A DNA stretch of 17,552 nucleotides from Verrucomicrobiota bacterium (GTDB lineage: Bacteria; Verrucomicrobiota; Lentisphaeria; Oligosphaerales; JAFGRS01). This document shows, one piece after another, positions 6,980 to 15,004 of the stretch. The stretch covers positions 1 through 17,552 of the forward strand of contig JAGVUW010000799.1 of assembly GCA_019136035.1 (NCBI GenBank), in the 5' to 3' direction. Position 1 is the stretch's first letter. Every line of letters begins with the position of its first letter. The translations under genes were made by a program, and so were the position numbers. The notes under the pieces were generated by a model. It made no database searches. It was not told the DNA's origin and saw only the letters and a list, made by a program, of their open reading frames with translations.

Positions 6980-8143
6980 ATGACCCACGAGGCACAAAGC
7001 AGCACGGCCGGCCCGAATGTCTTCCTGGTGACCGGCAACGACCCGGCCCTGGTGGCCGCCGAGACGGCCCGGATCATCCGCGAAGTGGCCGGCAGCGACC
7101 CGGACCCGTTCGCCCTGGAGGTCGTGCGGGAGACGGACGACAGCGCCCCCGAGGAGATCCTGCGCCGGGTCGCCCGAGCCGTGCAGACCCTCCCCTTCCT
7201 CGGCGGCCGCAAGACGGTCTGGCTGCGCGACTTCTCGGGCTTCGCGGCCGACAGCGCCGCGGCCAAGACCAAGAGCGCCGACGCGGCGGCCCTGCGTGAG
7301 CTGGCCGAGATCATCGAGAAGGGCATCCCGAGCGACGTCGTGCTGGTCATGGATGGCCCTGGCGTCGACCCGAAGAAGCCCCTGGCCAAGGCCTGCCACG
7401 GGCGCGGCAAGGTCATCGTCTGCGAACGGCCCAGCCTGCGTCAGCGTCAGTGGCGCGAGGAGATGAACGCCGTCATCCGCCGCCGGGCGGACGAGCGCGG
7501 CGTCCACCTCGCGGGGGATGTCGTCGAGCTGCTCACCGACTGCCTTGGCACCGACACGGCCCGCGTCGAGAGCGAATTGGAGAAGCTCATCTGCTACGCC
7601 GGCGGGCCGGACCAGCCCATCACCCGCGAGGCCGTCGAGGCGCTCTGCCATGGCCAGGGCGAGGAGCTGCCCTGGGCCCTGACCAACGCCCTCGGCCAGC
7701 GCGACCTCACCGAGGCCCTGCGCGTCATCGGCGTGCTCCTGCAGCAGAGCGGCGACGAGGGCGCCGGGGCGCGGGCCCTGCTCGGCCAGATGGCGCGCTT
7801 CTACCGCGAGCTCCTGGAGACGAAGGTCTTCATGGCCGAACGCCGCCTGCGCTCGCCGCAGGCCCTGGTGAATGCCCTGGCGGGCATGGCGGCGGACCCG
7901 GATGAGAAGGCCCGCTGCAGCGCCGCGGGCCTGAGCATCGTCAATGGCAGCCCCTACCGCGGCCGGCCGCTGGCCGAGCAGTCCAGCCTCTACTCCGGCC
8001 CCGAGCTGATCGCGGCTCTGCGCGGTCTGCGCGACGCCTTCCTGCGCTGCGTCACGGCCGGTGTGCCCGAGCGCGTCGCCCTCGAAGAGATCGTCATACG
8101 GACGACGGCCGCGGCGGCGCCGTCCAGGAGATCGTCCCGATGA
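6980..8143 (+). CDS. holA: DNA polymerase III subunit delta
   Basis: The 387-residue product fits the clamp-loader delta subunit, which opens the beta sliding clamp during replication. Residues 13-19 (NVFLVTG) open the first AAA+-like domain. LPFLGGRKTVWLRDF (71-85) matches the family's 'pFlg.rrlv.l' strand, DVVLVMDGPGVD (119-130) the next core strand, and residues 189-222 (LGTDTARVESELEKLICYAGG to ITREAVEALC) the typical 'd...l..EleKL..y.....It...v' segment. A C-terminal helical domain follows. As in other delta subunits, a working Walker A motif is not evident. Start context is weak: GAGGAG is about 20 bases upstream and only GGA is close to the ATG. It overlaps the following GAF gene by 4 bases (ATGA), so the two are translationally linked. 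The last 12 residues are Ala/Ser/Arg-rich and unconserved in style. Confidence 0.85.
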   Translation: MTHEAQSSTAGPNVFLVTGNDPALVAAETARIIREVAGSDPDPFALEVVRETDDSAPEEILRRVARAVQTLPFLGGRKTVWLRDFSGFAADSAAAKTKSADAAALRELAEIIEKGIPSDVVLVMDGPGVDPKKPLAKACHGRGKVIVCERPSLRQRQWREEMNAVIRRRADERGVHLAGDVVELLTDCLGTDTARVESELEKLICYAGGPDQPITREAVEALCHGQGEELPWALTNALGQRDLTEALRVIGVLLQQSGDEGAGARALLGQMARFYRELLETKVFMAERRLRSPQALVNALAGMAADPDEKARCSAAGLSIVNGSPYRGRPLAEQSSLYSGPELIAALRGLRDAFLRCVTAGVPERVALEEIVIRTTAAAAPSRRSSR

Positions 8144-8889
8144 TGAGCACGATGGATTTCGAGACCAGCCTGGAGGTCCTGCGCATCCTGTCCGGCGCTC
8201 TGACTGTGCCGCACACCCTCGACGACGGCCTGAAGCACATCGCCCGCATGACCGGCGAGCTGATGGCGACCGAGCAGACCGTGCTGCTCCTGCGGGATGA
8301 AGACCGCCGCGAGCTGATTGTGCGCACCAGTGTCGGCATTGACGGCCCGAACATCCGTGTCGGCCATCCCCTGGTGGTCCCGGAGCGGCTCAAGCAGGTG
8401 CTCTGGCGGGTGCGCAGCCTGCACCAGATCAACTGGATCGAGGCTGGCATCCCCGACATCGGCTTCCCGATCCTGGTGGTGCCCATCTGCATCAAGGGCG
8501 AGCGCATCGGCCTGATCCTCACCGGCAAGTCGCGCGTCGGCACGCCCGGCTTCGATATCATCCACCGCAAGCTCTTCGGGCTGATCGCGCCCTTCGCGGC
8601 GCTGATGATCGAGAACAGCAAGGTCTACGACTACCTTCGCCAGACCTTTGCACAGCACTCGCAGGACCTGATCGAGGCGAACCGCCGCGACGCCGGCCGG
8701 CGTGACCAGACCGAGCAGCTCATGATCTCGTCGCTGAACAACCCGAACAAGGTCGTCCGCCTCCTGGCGGAGTCCTTCTACAAAGAACTGGCCCGGGCCG
8801 GCTTCAGCCCGGGGCACATCACCACGGCGGCGGCGCACATCCTCGAGTGCATCACCCGCAGCGAGCCGCCGGCAGCGAACCGCCGCTGA
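8140..8889 (+). CDS. GAF-domain protein with conserved-looking C-terminal helical region
   Basis: Residues about 8-168 of 249 have a GAF fold pattern: an N-terminal helix (EVLRILSGALTVPHTLDDGL), the strand EQTVLLLRDEDRRELIVRTSVG, and ILVVPICIKGERIGLILTGK, the classic GAF 'vPl...g..iGvl.l' core, then the long C-terminal helix ending IENSKVYDYL. Residues about 170-249 form a second, helical region (SSLNNPNKVVRLLAESFYKE, then RAGFSPGHITTAAAHILECI) that I do not recognise. GAF domains bind small ligands such as cyclic nucleotides or dimerise; no ligand can be named, and no output domain such as kinase, GGDEF or HTH is present. The ATG at 8140 overlaps the holA stop as ATGA, with AGGAG 9 bases upstream; a second ATG follows at 8143. 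Soluble, with no signal peptide. It may be a small sensor or scaffold. Confidence 0.75.
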   Translation: MMSTMDFETSLEVLRILSGALTVPHTLDDGLKHIARMTGELMATEQTVLLLRDEDRRELIVRTSVGIDGPNIRVGHPLVVPERLKQVLWRVRSLHQINWIEAGIPDIGFPILVVPICIKGERIGLILTGKSRVGTPGFDIIHRKLFGLIAPFAALMIENSKVYDYLRQTFAQHSQDLIEANRRDAGRRDQTEQLMISSLNNPNKVVRLLAESFYKELARAGFSPGHITTAAAHILECITRSEPPAANRR

Positions 8890-8919
8890 CGCGGCGACCC
8901 GACGACGGAGGAGACGACC

Positions 8920-10311
8920 ATGGCCCTCTGGGGCGGACGATTCAGCAAGGCGACCGACGCGGCCGTCGCGGCCTTCTCGGCCTCGGTGGCCTACGACCAG
9001 CGCCTCTACCCGTACGACATCCAGGGCAGCATCGCGCATGTGCGCATGCTGGCCCGGCAGGGCATCATCGCCAAGGCCGACGCCGAGGCCATCGCGGCCG
9101 AACTGCTGGCCATACGCGGCCGCATCGAGCGCGGCGAGTTCGTCTGGCGCGAGGACCGCGAGGACGTCCACATGAACATCGAGGCGGCCCTCATCGAGCG
9201 CCTCGGCGAGGTCGGCGCCCGCGTCCACACCGGCCGCAGCCGCAATGACCAGGTCGCCACCGACGAACGGCTCTACCTGCGCGCCGAGGCGGCGCGCCTC
9301 GACGGCCTCTTCGCCGGCCTCCAGCGCGGCCTGCTCGCCCAGGCCCGCGCCGCCGGCGAGGCCATCCTGCCCGGCCTGACGCACCTGCAGAATGCCCAGC
9401 CGGTCCTGGCCGCGCATCACCTCCTCGCCTATGTCGAGATGCTCGAACGCGACCGCGAGCGCCTGCGTGACTGCGCCCGCCGCCTGAACCGCTCGCCGCT
9501 CGGCGCCGGCGCCATCGCCGGCTCGACCCTGCCCCTGGACCGCGAGATGACGGCCCGTGAGCTCGGCTTCGACGAGGTCCTGCGTAACAGCATGGACGCC
9601 GTCGCCGACCGCGACTACATCGTCGAATTCCTCGCCTGCCTGAGCATCGGGGCCATGCACTGCTCGCGCCTCGCCGAGGATGTCATCCTCTGGGTCAGCC
9701 AGCGCTTCGGCTTCATCGACCTCGATGACGCCTTCTGCACCGGCTCGAGCCTCATGCCGCAGAAGAAGAACCCCGACGTCGCCGAGCTGGTCCGCGGCAA
9801 GACCGGCCGCGTCTACGGCCACCTCATGGGCATCCTGACCATCCTCAAAGGCCTGCCATTGACCTATAACCGCGACCTCCAGGAGGACAAGGAGGGGCTC
9901 TTCGATGCCATCGACACCATGGCCATGGTGCTGACCTGCCTGGCGCCGATGATGGCCACGGCCCGCATCCGCCCCGAGGTCATGGCCGCCGCCGCGGCCG
10001 ACCCGGCCCTGATGGCCACCGACCTCGCCGAATGGCTGGTGCGCCAGGGCGTGCCCTTCCGCGATGCCCACCACATGGTCGGCCGCTACGTCCGCGACTG
10101 CGCCGAGCGCGGCCAGGCCCTGGACCAGGCCAGCCTCGAGCAGATGCGCGAGAGCATCCCGCTGGCGCAGCCCGAGTGCCTCGAGCTGTTCGCGGCCCGC
10201 CGCAGCGTCGCCGGGCGCGACCTGACCGGCGGCACGGCCCCGTCGCAGGTGGCCCGCCAGCTCGCCTTCTGGAGTCGCCGCCTGGCAACCACGGAGGAGC
10301 CCGCACCATGA
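8920..10311 (+). CDS. argH: Argininosuccinate lyase
   Basis: This 463-residue enzyme splits argininosuccinate into arginine and fumarate, the last step of arginine synthesis, as a cytoplasmic homotetramer. It opens with the typical MALWGGRFSKATD. Family motifs are HTGRSRNDQV (103-112), GLTHLQNAQP (152-161) with the catalytic Thr-His pair, SPLGAGAIAGSTLPLDRE (192-209), and the superfamily signature GSSLMPQKKNPD (275-286), whose mobile loop carries the catalytic serine pair at 276-277. Length is normal for the family (about 460). GGAGGAG (8907-8913) sits 6 bases before the ATG. No other arginine genes are in the window. The stop overlaps the start of the PHP-domain gene as ATGA. Confidence 0.97.
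   Translation: MALWGGRFSKATDAAVAAFSASVAYDQRLYPYDIQGSIAHVRMLARQGIIAKADAEAIAAELLAIRGRIERGEFVWREDREDVHMNIEAALIERLGEVGARVHTGRSRNDQVATDERLYLRAEAARLDGLFAGLQRGLLAQARAAGEAILPGLTHLQNAQPVLAAHHLLAYVEMLERDRERLRDCARRLNRSPLGAGAIAGSTLPLDREMTARELGFDEVLRNSMDAVADRDYIVEFLACLSIGAMHCSRLAEDVILWVSQRFGFIDLDDAFCTGSSLMPQKKNPDVAELVRGKTGRVYGHLMGILTILKGLPLTYNRDLQEDKEGLFDAIDTMAMVLTCLAPMMATARIRPEVMAAAAADPALMATDLAEWLVRQGVPFRDAHHMVGRYVRDCAERGQALDQASLEQMRESIPLAQPECLELFAARRSVAGRDLTGGTAPSQVARQLAFWSRRLATTEEPAP
10293..10299 (+). promoter_or_regulatory. Ribosome binding site GGAGGAG that fixes the PHP gene start
   Basis: GGAGGAG inside the end of argH lies 8 bases before the ATG at 10308. The PHP frame is open further upstream to an ATG at 10032, but that part overlaps argH and has no family likeness, so 10308 is the start. 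Confidence 0.65.
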
Positions 10312-11621
10312 ACCCGCAGCTCACTTCGTACGAGGTCACCCCGCGCCTCCTGACCGTCGGCGAGACGGCCCAGGTCCGCATCCGCCCGCGCTTCCAGCAC
10401 GCCGCCCTGCCGGCGGCCGCCCGCGTCGAGGTGGTCGTCTGCGAGCGCGACACCCGCCAGCGCCACCCGATCGAGGCCCGCCGCGACGACGCCGGCGGCC
10501 TGACCGTCTGCCTCACCCCGCAGCGCGAGCAGGAGATCGTCCTGGCCGTCACGTCCACTGTCGAGGGCCAGACCGCCCGCCGCGAGGACTTCCCGCTCTT
10601 CGCCGTGCGGCCGGACCTCATCGGCCTCCGCCCCTGGAAGGGCGATATCCACCTGCACAGCTCGCGCTCCGACGGCCGCGAGACCCCCGCCTACGTCGCC
10701 GCCGCCTGCCGGCAGATCGGCATGGATTTCATGGCCCTCACCGACCACCGCAATTACCGCGCCTCCCTCGAGGCCCAGGCCGCCTTCCAGGGCCTGGAGA
10801 TGGACTTCCGCATCTACCCGGGCGAGGAGGTCCACCCACCGGATAACCCCGTGCATATGGTCAACGCCGGCGGCAGCTTCAGCGTCCAGGACCTCATGGC
10901 CGACCGCGCCGCCTACAACGCCGAGATCACGCGGCGTGCCGAGGCCCTCCCCCCCGGCCTCACGCCCGACGAGCGCCGGATGATGGCCTCGTGCCAGTGG
11001 GTCTTCGAGCAGATCCGACGCGGCGACGGCATCAGCATCCTCTGCCATCCCTACTGGATCACCGGCGATGCCCACAACATCACCGAGGACCTCCAGGATG
11101 CCCTCTACGCCGCGCGCGGCTTCGATACCCTCGAGGTGATCGGCGGCTTCTTCCGCCACCAGATGGAGTCCAACGCCCTGGCTGTGGCGCGCTGGCAGCA
11201 GTGCCGCGCCGCCGGGCAGGACATGCCGGTGGTCGGCGTCTCCGACGCGCACGGCTGCGAGCGCGGCGAGCTCTTCGGGTGGTACTACAGCATGGTCTTC
11301 GCGCCCAGCACCGACTGGGCCGACCTGCGCCAGGCGATGCGCGACAGCCGCAGCCTGGCCGTCGAGGCGGTCAGCGGCGAGTTCCCGCGCCTGGTGGGCC
11401 CCTTCCGGCTGGTCAAGCTGGGCTACTTCATGCTCCGCGAGGTCCTGCCCCTGCACGACGAGCTCTGCGTCGAGGAGGGCCGCCTGATGCGCGGTCACGC
11501 CGCCGGTGACCCCGCGGCCGCGCGCGCCCTCGCGGCCCTGCGTGGCCGGGTGGCGGCGTTGTACGACAGCCTCTGGGGCCGCGCCGACAACGGCCGCCGC
11601 GCCCCGTCCCGTCCGGCCTGA
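10308..11621 (+). CDS. PHP-domain metal-dependent hydrolase with N-terminal beta domain
   Basis: The 437-residue product carries the polymerase-and-histidinol-phosphatase (PHP) metal site: GDIHLHSS with His115 and His117, ALTDHRN with Asp146 and His147, GEEVH with Glu173, Glu174 and His176, ILCHPYW with His247, and GVSDAHG with Asp313 and His315. These would bind two or three metal ions and cleave a phosphoester or related bond. Residues 1-105 look like an all-beta, Ig-like domain. The lineup GDIHLH...D...P plus TDH and SDAH is like stand-alone metal-dependent phosphoesterases, not the DNA polymerase PHP domain. The substrate is unknown. No signal peptide is seen, so cytoplasmic. The ATG overlaps the argH stop by 4 bases, suggesting coupled translation. 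The heparinase gene follows 36 bases later, which hints at a role in sugar or glycan catabolism, but this is inference. Confidence 0.88.
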   Translation: MNPQLTSYEVTPRLLTVGETAQVRIRPRFQHAALPAAARVEVVVCERDTRQRHPIEARRDDAGGLTVCLTPQREQEIVLAVTSTVEGQTARREDFPLFAVRPDLIGLRPWKGDIHLHSSRSDGRETPAYVAAACRQIGMDFMALTDHRNYRASLEAQAAFQGLEMDFRIYPGEEVHPPDNPVHMVNAGGSFSVQDLMADRAAYNAEITRRAEALPPGLTPDERRMMASCQWVFEQIRRGDGISILCHPYWITGDAHNITEDLQDALYAARGFDTLEVIGGFFRHQMESNALAVARWQQCRAAGQDMPVVGVSDAHGCERGELFGWYYSMVFAPSTDWADLRQAMRDSRSLAVEAVSGEFPRLVGPFRLVKLGYFMLREVLPLHDELCVEEGRLMRGHAAGDPAAARALAALRGRVAALYDSLWGRADNGRRAPSRPA

Positions 11622-11657
11622 GACGCCGGCAGACGCCCTTCAAGGAGAACCGAGTCC

Positions 11658-14600
11658 ATGCGTCAGCACCTGCGGATGGGGATGGCAGCCATGCTCACAG
11701 CACTCGCGACCGCGGCTCAGCCGGCCGCGGTGGTACCGGTTGACGCGGAGATCAGCGTGGGCGAGGTCCTGCGCCTGGTCGACACGGCTCAGCCGGCCCT
11801 GGCCGGCGTCGGCGAGGCCATCCAGGCCGGCCGGCAGGACGACGCCGTCGCACGCCTCGCCGAGCACTTCGCCCGGCGCACCACCCCCGTCGTGCCGCCG
11901 GCCGTCTTCCCGGGCGTCGGCGAGGGCAACTCGATGACCGTGATCCGGCCGCGCGACGACCGCCAGCAGGCCGACGCGACCTGGATGAAGCACCGTTTCA
12001 GCCTGCGCAACAACGACGCCGGCACCGTCGAGACCTACGACCTCGGCGAGAGCTTCGAGTGGATGCACAACCCCAGCGAGGCCCTGAGCTGGGTCCTCTA
12101 CCTCAACCAGCTCAACCACCTCGCCGGCCTCGCCGGGCTCTACCAGAGCACCCGCGACGAGGCCTACGCCACCGAAGTCGCCGCCTCGATCGAGTCGTGG
12201 GTACGCCAGTGCCCGCGCTGGTATGGCTACACCAACAAGGGCACCCTGACCCCCTCGCCCATGGAGGTCCGCAACCGCCTCTGCAACATCGTCGCCGCCT
12301 ACGACATCCTGCGCGCCTCGCCGTCGCTGACCCCGGCGCGGCACCTGGCCTTCTGGAAGTTCATCATCGCGGCCTGCCGCGAGCTGTGCATCTACGACGG
12401 CGTCTCCTACCCCGGCCTGATACCCGCCGCGGTGATGTTCCCGGAGTTCACCGAGAATGCCGAGTGGATGCGCGCCGGCGAGGCCAACCTCCGCCTCAGC
12501 CTCGAACAGCGCACCTCGCCCGAGGGCGCCTGGGACACGCACTCGATCTCCTACCAGACGGTCTCGGTGCCGTGGTCGGCGCGTGTCCTGGAGTTCCTGC
12601 GCGCCAATCCCGGCCACGCCCAGACCGAGGCTCTGGCCGACATGGCGACCACCCAGATCGGCAAGCTCCTCGGGCTGATGCTCTGGCTGGCCATGCCCAA
12701 CGGCGGCCTGCCCAACATCGGCGATACCTACGGGCGCTGCGATTGGAGCCCGGCCACGCTCGGGCCGAAGGTGACCTCGTTCATCGCCAGCCAGTTCCCG
12801 CCCGACGAGCAGGAACGCCTCAATGCCATACCCGATGTCTTCGCGCGCGGCCTGGCCAGCCTGGCCAGCGCCCGCGGCGAGCCCGGCCCGGCGCCCTCCG
12901 AGGCCTCGCTGGCCTTCCCCGGCAGCGGCTACTACGTCATGCGCAGCGGCTGGGAGCCCAGGCAGGCCGCCTACCTCTACTACGACCTCACCCCCCAGAG
13001 CCTCGGCCATGCCCACAGCGACGCCAGCCACATCGAGCTCTACGCCTATGGCAAGCCCCTGCTCACCGACACCGGCGACTACTTCCTCGGCTGGGGCTAC
13101 CGCACCGCCCTGCACAACGCCATCGAGGTCGACGGGGCTCAGCAGGAGCGCGGCCCGAAGGCCCCGATGCTGCCGTGCGACTGGCTCAGCACCCCTGCCT
13201 TCGACCTGGTCGACGGTGCCCACGGCGCCTTCGCCGACCGCGGCGTCATGCAGCGCCGGAAGGCCCTCTTCGTCAAGACCGGTTACGTCGTCCTCTGCGA
13301 CCTCCTCGACGCCCGCGACGAACACACCTACGAGCAGTTCTTCCACTTCGCCGGGCCGACCCAGCAGGCCGGCGCTGTGGCGGTGATCGACCCCGATACC
13401 CTCGCCGCCCGCAGCGACCACGCGGGCGTCGCCAATGTGATGGTCATCCCGGCCGGCACCACCGGCCTCCAGGCCAGCTTCGCCGAAGCCCAGGACTCGA
13501 GCATGTCCATCGACGAGAAGTTCGAGAGGAAGGCCATGCTCGGCTGGATCGTCACCACCGGGACCTACCAGCGCGCCCGCTCGGCGGTCGCCGTCTACCA
13601 GCGCCAGGGCAGCGGCCCGCAGGCCTTCCACGATGTGCTCTTCCCGGTGCCGGCCCACGGCCAGGCCGAGGTCACGGTCGAGGCCCTGCCGGTGCGCCGC
13701 GGCGAGGCAGCCGAGGCGGCCTTCCAGGCGACCGGGATGGTCGTTCACGCCGCCGTGCACACCCCGGTGCATGACCCGGCCACCCTGCAGCCGTCCTTCG
13801 GGACGAACCTGGCGGCAGGCCGCCCCGCCTTCGCCACAGTCAACCAGGGCGCCATCCCCGCGGACAGCCCCCTGCTGACCGACGGCGACACGGCGGCGCA
13901 GAGCATCCCCGGCGGCGTCTCGTCGTCACCCCACGCCCCCGGCGTCGCCCTCGAGGGCAGCTTCGGCGTCGACCTCGGCGAGGACCTGGAGGTCAACGCC
14001 GTGCGCCTGCACCACGGCGTCTGGAACGGCCAGGGCATCATCTACACGGCCGACCGCATGGCCGTCCAGACCTGGAACGGCACCGCCTGGGAGGCGGTCG
14101 CTGACGCGGTCACCACCTGGCACGACGCGGAGGCCTCGCTGACCCTCTTCAAGCCCGTGCGCACCCGCCGTGTGCGGGTCATGGTCGAGCGCCCCGGCGG
14201 CGGCCGCGTGGCGGCCCGCGAGATCGAGGTCAGCCGCATCCCCGACGCCGAGCTGGCACGCCTCGAGCAGGCCCGCCAGGAGCGCACCACCGAGACCTGG
14301 ACCGATACCATCCTCATGGCCCACCAGGAGCAGGCGCCGCGGCAGTTCGGCCGCTTCCACTTCGACGGCGAGATGGCCCTCCTGCGGCACGACGACCAGG
14401 GCCGCCTGCGCCAGATCTGCCTCAAGGGCGGCCGCGAGCTGCGCGATGGCGACCGGGTCCTCGTCGCCGTCCCGACGGCGCTGGACTACCTCGTCCTGAC
14501 CTGGCAGGATGACGCCATCGTGATCGACGCGCCGGTGCAGCCGAATGGCCTGCGTGTCAGCGCTGCCGGCGCCCGGCGCCTTCTGGCCGGCGATGTGACG

Positions 14601-14981
14601 CTCCCGGGCGAGGCCGAGCGCCGCCGCCAGGCGGGCGATGTGGCCCTGCCGACGGTGGTCGATGGCGACCACCTGGTCCTGCCGGCGACCACGACCGCAG
14701 CGCCCCGCCTGGAGGCGTTCCGCGTCGAGATCCTCCCGGCCCAGGCCGGCATGGCCGGCGCCCAGCCCTCGGCGGTCATCACCTGGACCACCGACCTGCC
14801 GGCGACCTCGCAGGTGTCCTTCATGGAACCCGGCGTCGGGCGACGCCGCTCCCCCCTCGACCGCACCTTGCGCACCGAGCACCGCGTGCAGGCGTGGTTC
14901 CTGCGGCCTGGCCAGGAGTACGCCTTCACCGCCGAATCTGTCACTGCCCACGGCCAGCGCGGCCAGGCCCAGGCCGAGTGA
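11658..14981 (+). CDS. Secreted heparinase II/III-like polysaccharide lyase with discoidin-like and FN3-like domains
   Basis: This 1107-residue protein starts with a signal peptide (basic MRQHLR, hydrophobic MGMAAMLTALATAA, likely cut near residue 20-25). Residues about 100-400 form an alpha/alpha toroid like the heparinase II/III N-terminal domain (ATWMKHRFSLRN, FEWMHNPSEALSWVLYLNQL, PNGGLPNIGD), with a candidate catalytic Tyr299 in SISYQ. Residues about 420-600 match the heparinase II/III-like beta domain, with GHAHSDASHIEL (450-461; His451, His453 and His458), LLTDTGDY and LHNAIEVDG. Residues about 714-863 look like an F5/8 type C (discoidin) carbohydrate-binding domain (NLAAGRPAFA, LLTDGD, FGVDLGEDLEVNAVRLHH). 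Residues about 1015-1107 resemble an FN3 or purple-acid-phosphatase N-terminal domain (AVITWTTDLPATSQV). The region 865-1010 is beta-rich and unassigned. Acts outside the cytoplasm on uronic-acid polysaccharide; exact substrate unknown. AGGAG lies 10 bases before the ATG. Confidence 0.87.
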   Translation: MRQHLRMGMAAMLTALATAAQPAAVVPVDAEISVGEVLRLVDTAQPALAGVGEAIQAGRQDDAVARLAEHFARRTTPVVPPAVFPGVGEGNSMTVIRPRDDRQQADATWMKHRFSLRNNDAGTVETYDLGESFEWMHNPSEALSWVLYLNQLNHLAGLAGLYQSTRDEAYATEVAASIESWVRQCPRWYGYTNKGTLTPSPMEVRNRLCNIVAAYDILRASPSLTPARHLAFWKFIIAACRELCIYDGVSYPGLIPAAVMFPEFTENAEWMRAGEANLRLSLEQRTSPEGAWDTHSISYQTVSVPWSARVLEFLRANPGHAQTEALADMATTQIGKLLGLMLWLAMPNGGLPNIGDTYGRCDWSPATLGPKVTSFIASQFPPDEQERLNAIPDVFARGLASLASARGEPGPAPSEASLAFPGSGYYVMRSGWEPRQAAYLYYDLTPQSLGHAHSDASHIELYAYGKPLLTDTGDYFLGWGYRTALHNAIEVDGAQQERGPKAPMLPCDWLSTPAFDLVDGAHGAFADRGVMQRRKALFVKTGYVVLCDLLDARDEHTYEQFFHFAGPTQQAGAVAVIDPDTLAARSDHAGVANVMVIPAGTTGLQASFAEAQDSSMSIDEKFERKAMLGWIVTTGTYQRARSAVAVYQRQGSGPQAFHDVLFPVPAHGQAEVTVEALPVRRGEAAEAAFQATGMVVHAAVHTPVHDPATLQPSFGTNLAAGRPAFATVNQGAIPADSPLLTDGDTAAQSIPGGVSSSPHAPGVALEGSFGVDLGEDLEVNAVRLHHGVWNGQGIIYTADRMAVQTWNGTAWEAVADAVTTWHDAEASLTLFKPVRTRRVRVMVERPGGGRVAAREIEVSRIPDAELARLEQARQERTTETWTDTILMAHQEQAPRQFGRFHFDGEMALLRHDDQGRLRQICLKGGRELRDGDRVLVAVPTALDYLVLTWQDDAIVIDAPVQPNGLRVSAAGARRLLAGDVTLPGEAERRRQAGDVALPTVVDGDHLVLPATTTAAPRLEAFRVEILPAQAGMAGAQPSAVITWTTDLPATSQVSFMEPGVGRRRSPLDRTLRTEHRVQAWFLRPGQEYAFTAESVTAHGQRGQAQAE

Positions 14982-15004
14982 CAACCTCCAGAAAGACCCA
15001 CACC

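Noticed and set aside
7990..10074. A 694-residue open frame on the minus strand opposite holA, the GAF gene and argH
   Set aside because: It is the GC-driven shadow of three well-recognised plus-strand genes; its translation is Gly/Asp/Val/Ala-rich and low in complexity, with no family motif.
10032..10307. Upstream extension of the PHP frame into argH
   Set aside because: It overlaps the confident argH C-terminus and lacks family likeness; GGAGGAG and ATG 10308 give a clear start.
11640..13772. A 710-residue open frame on the minus strand opposite the heparinase gene
   Set aside because: It mirrors the codon bias of the heparinase gene and its translation shows only Gly/Val/Glu/Ala/Asp-rich sequence with no fold or motif; the plus strand has clear domains.
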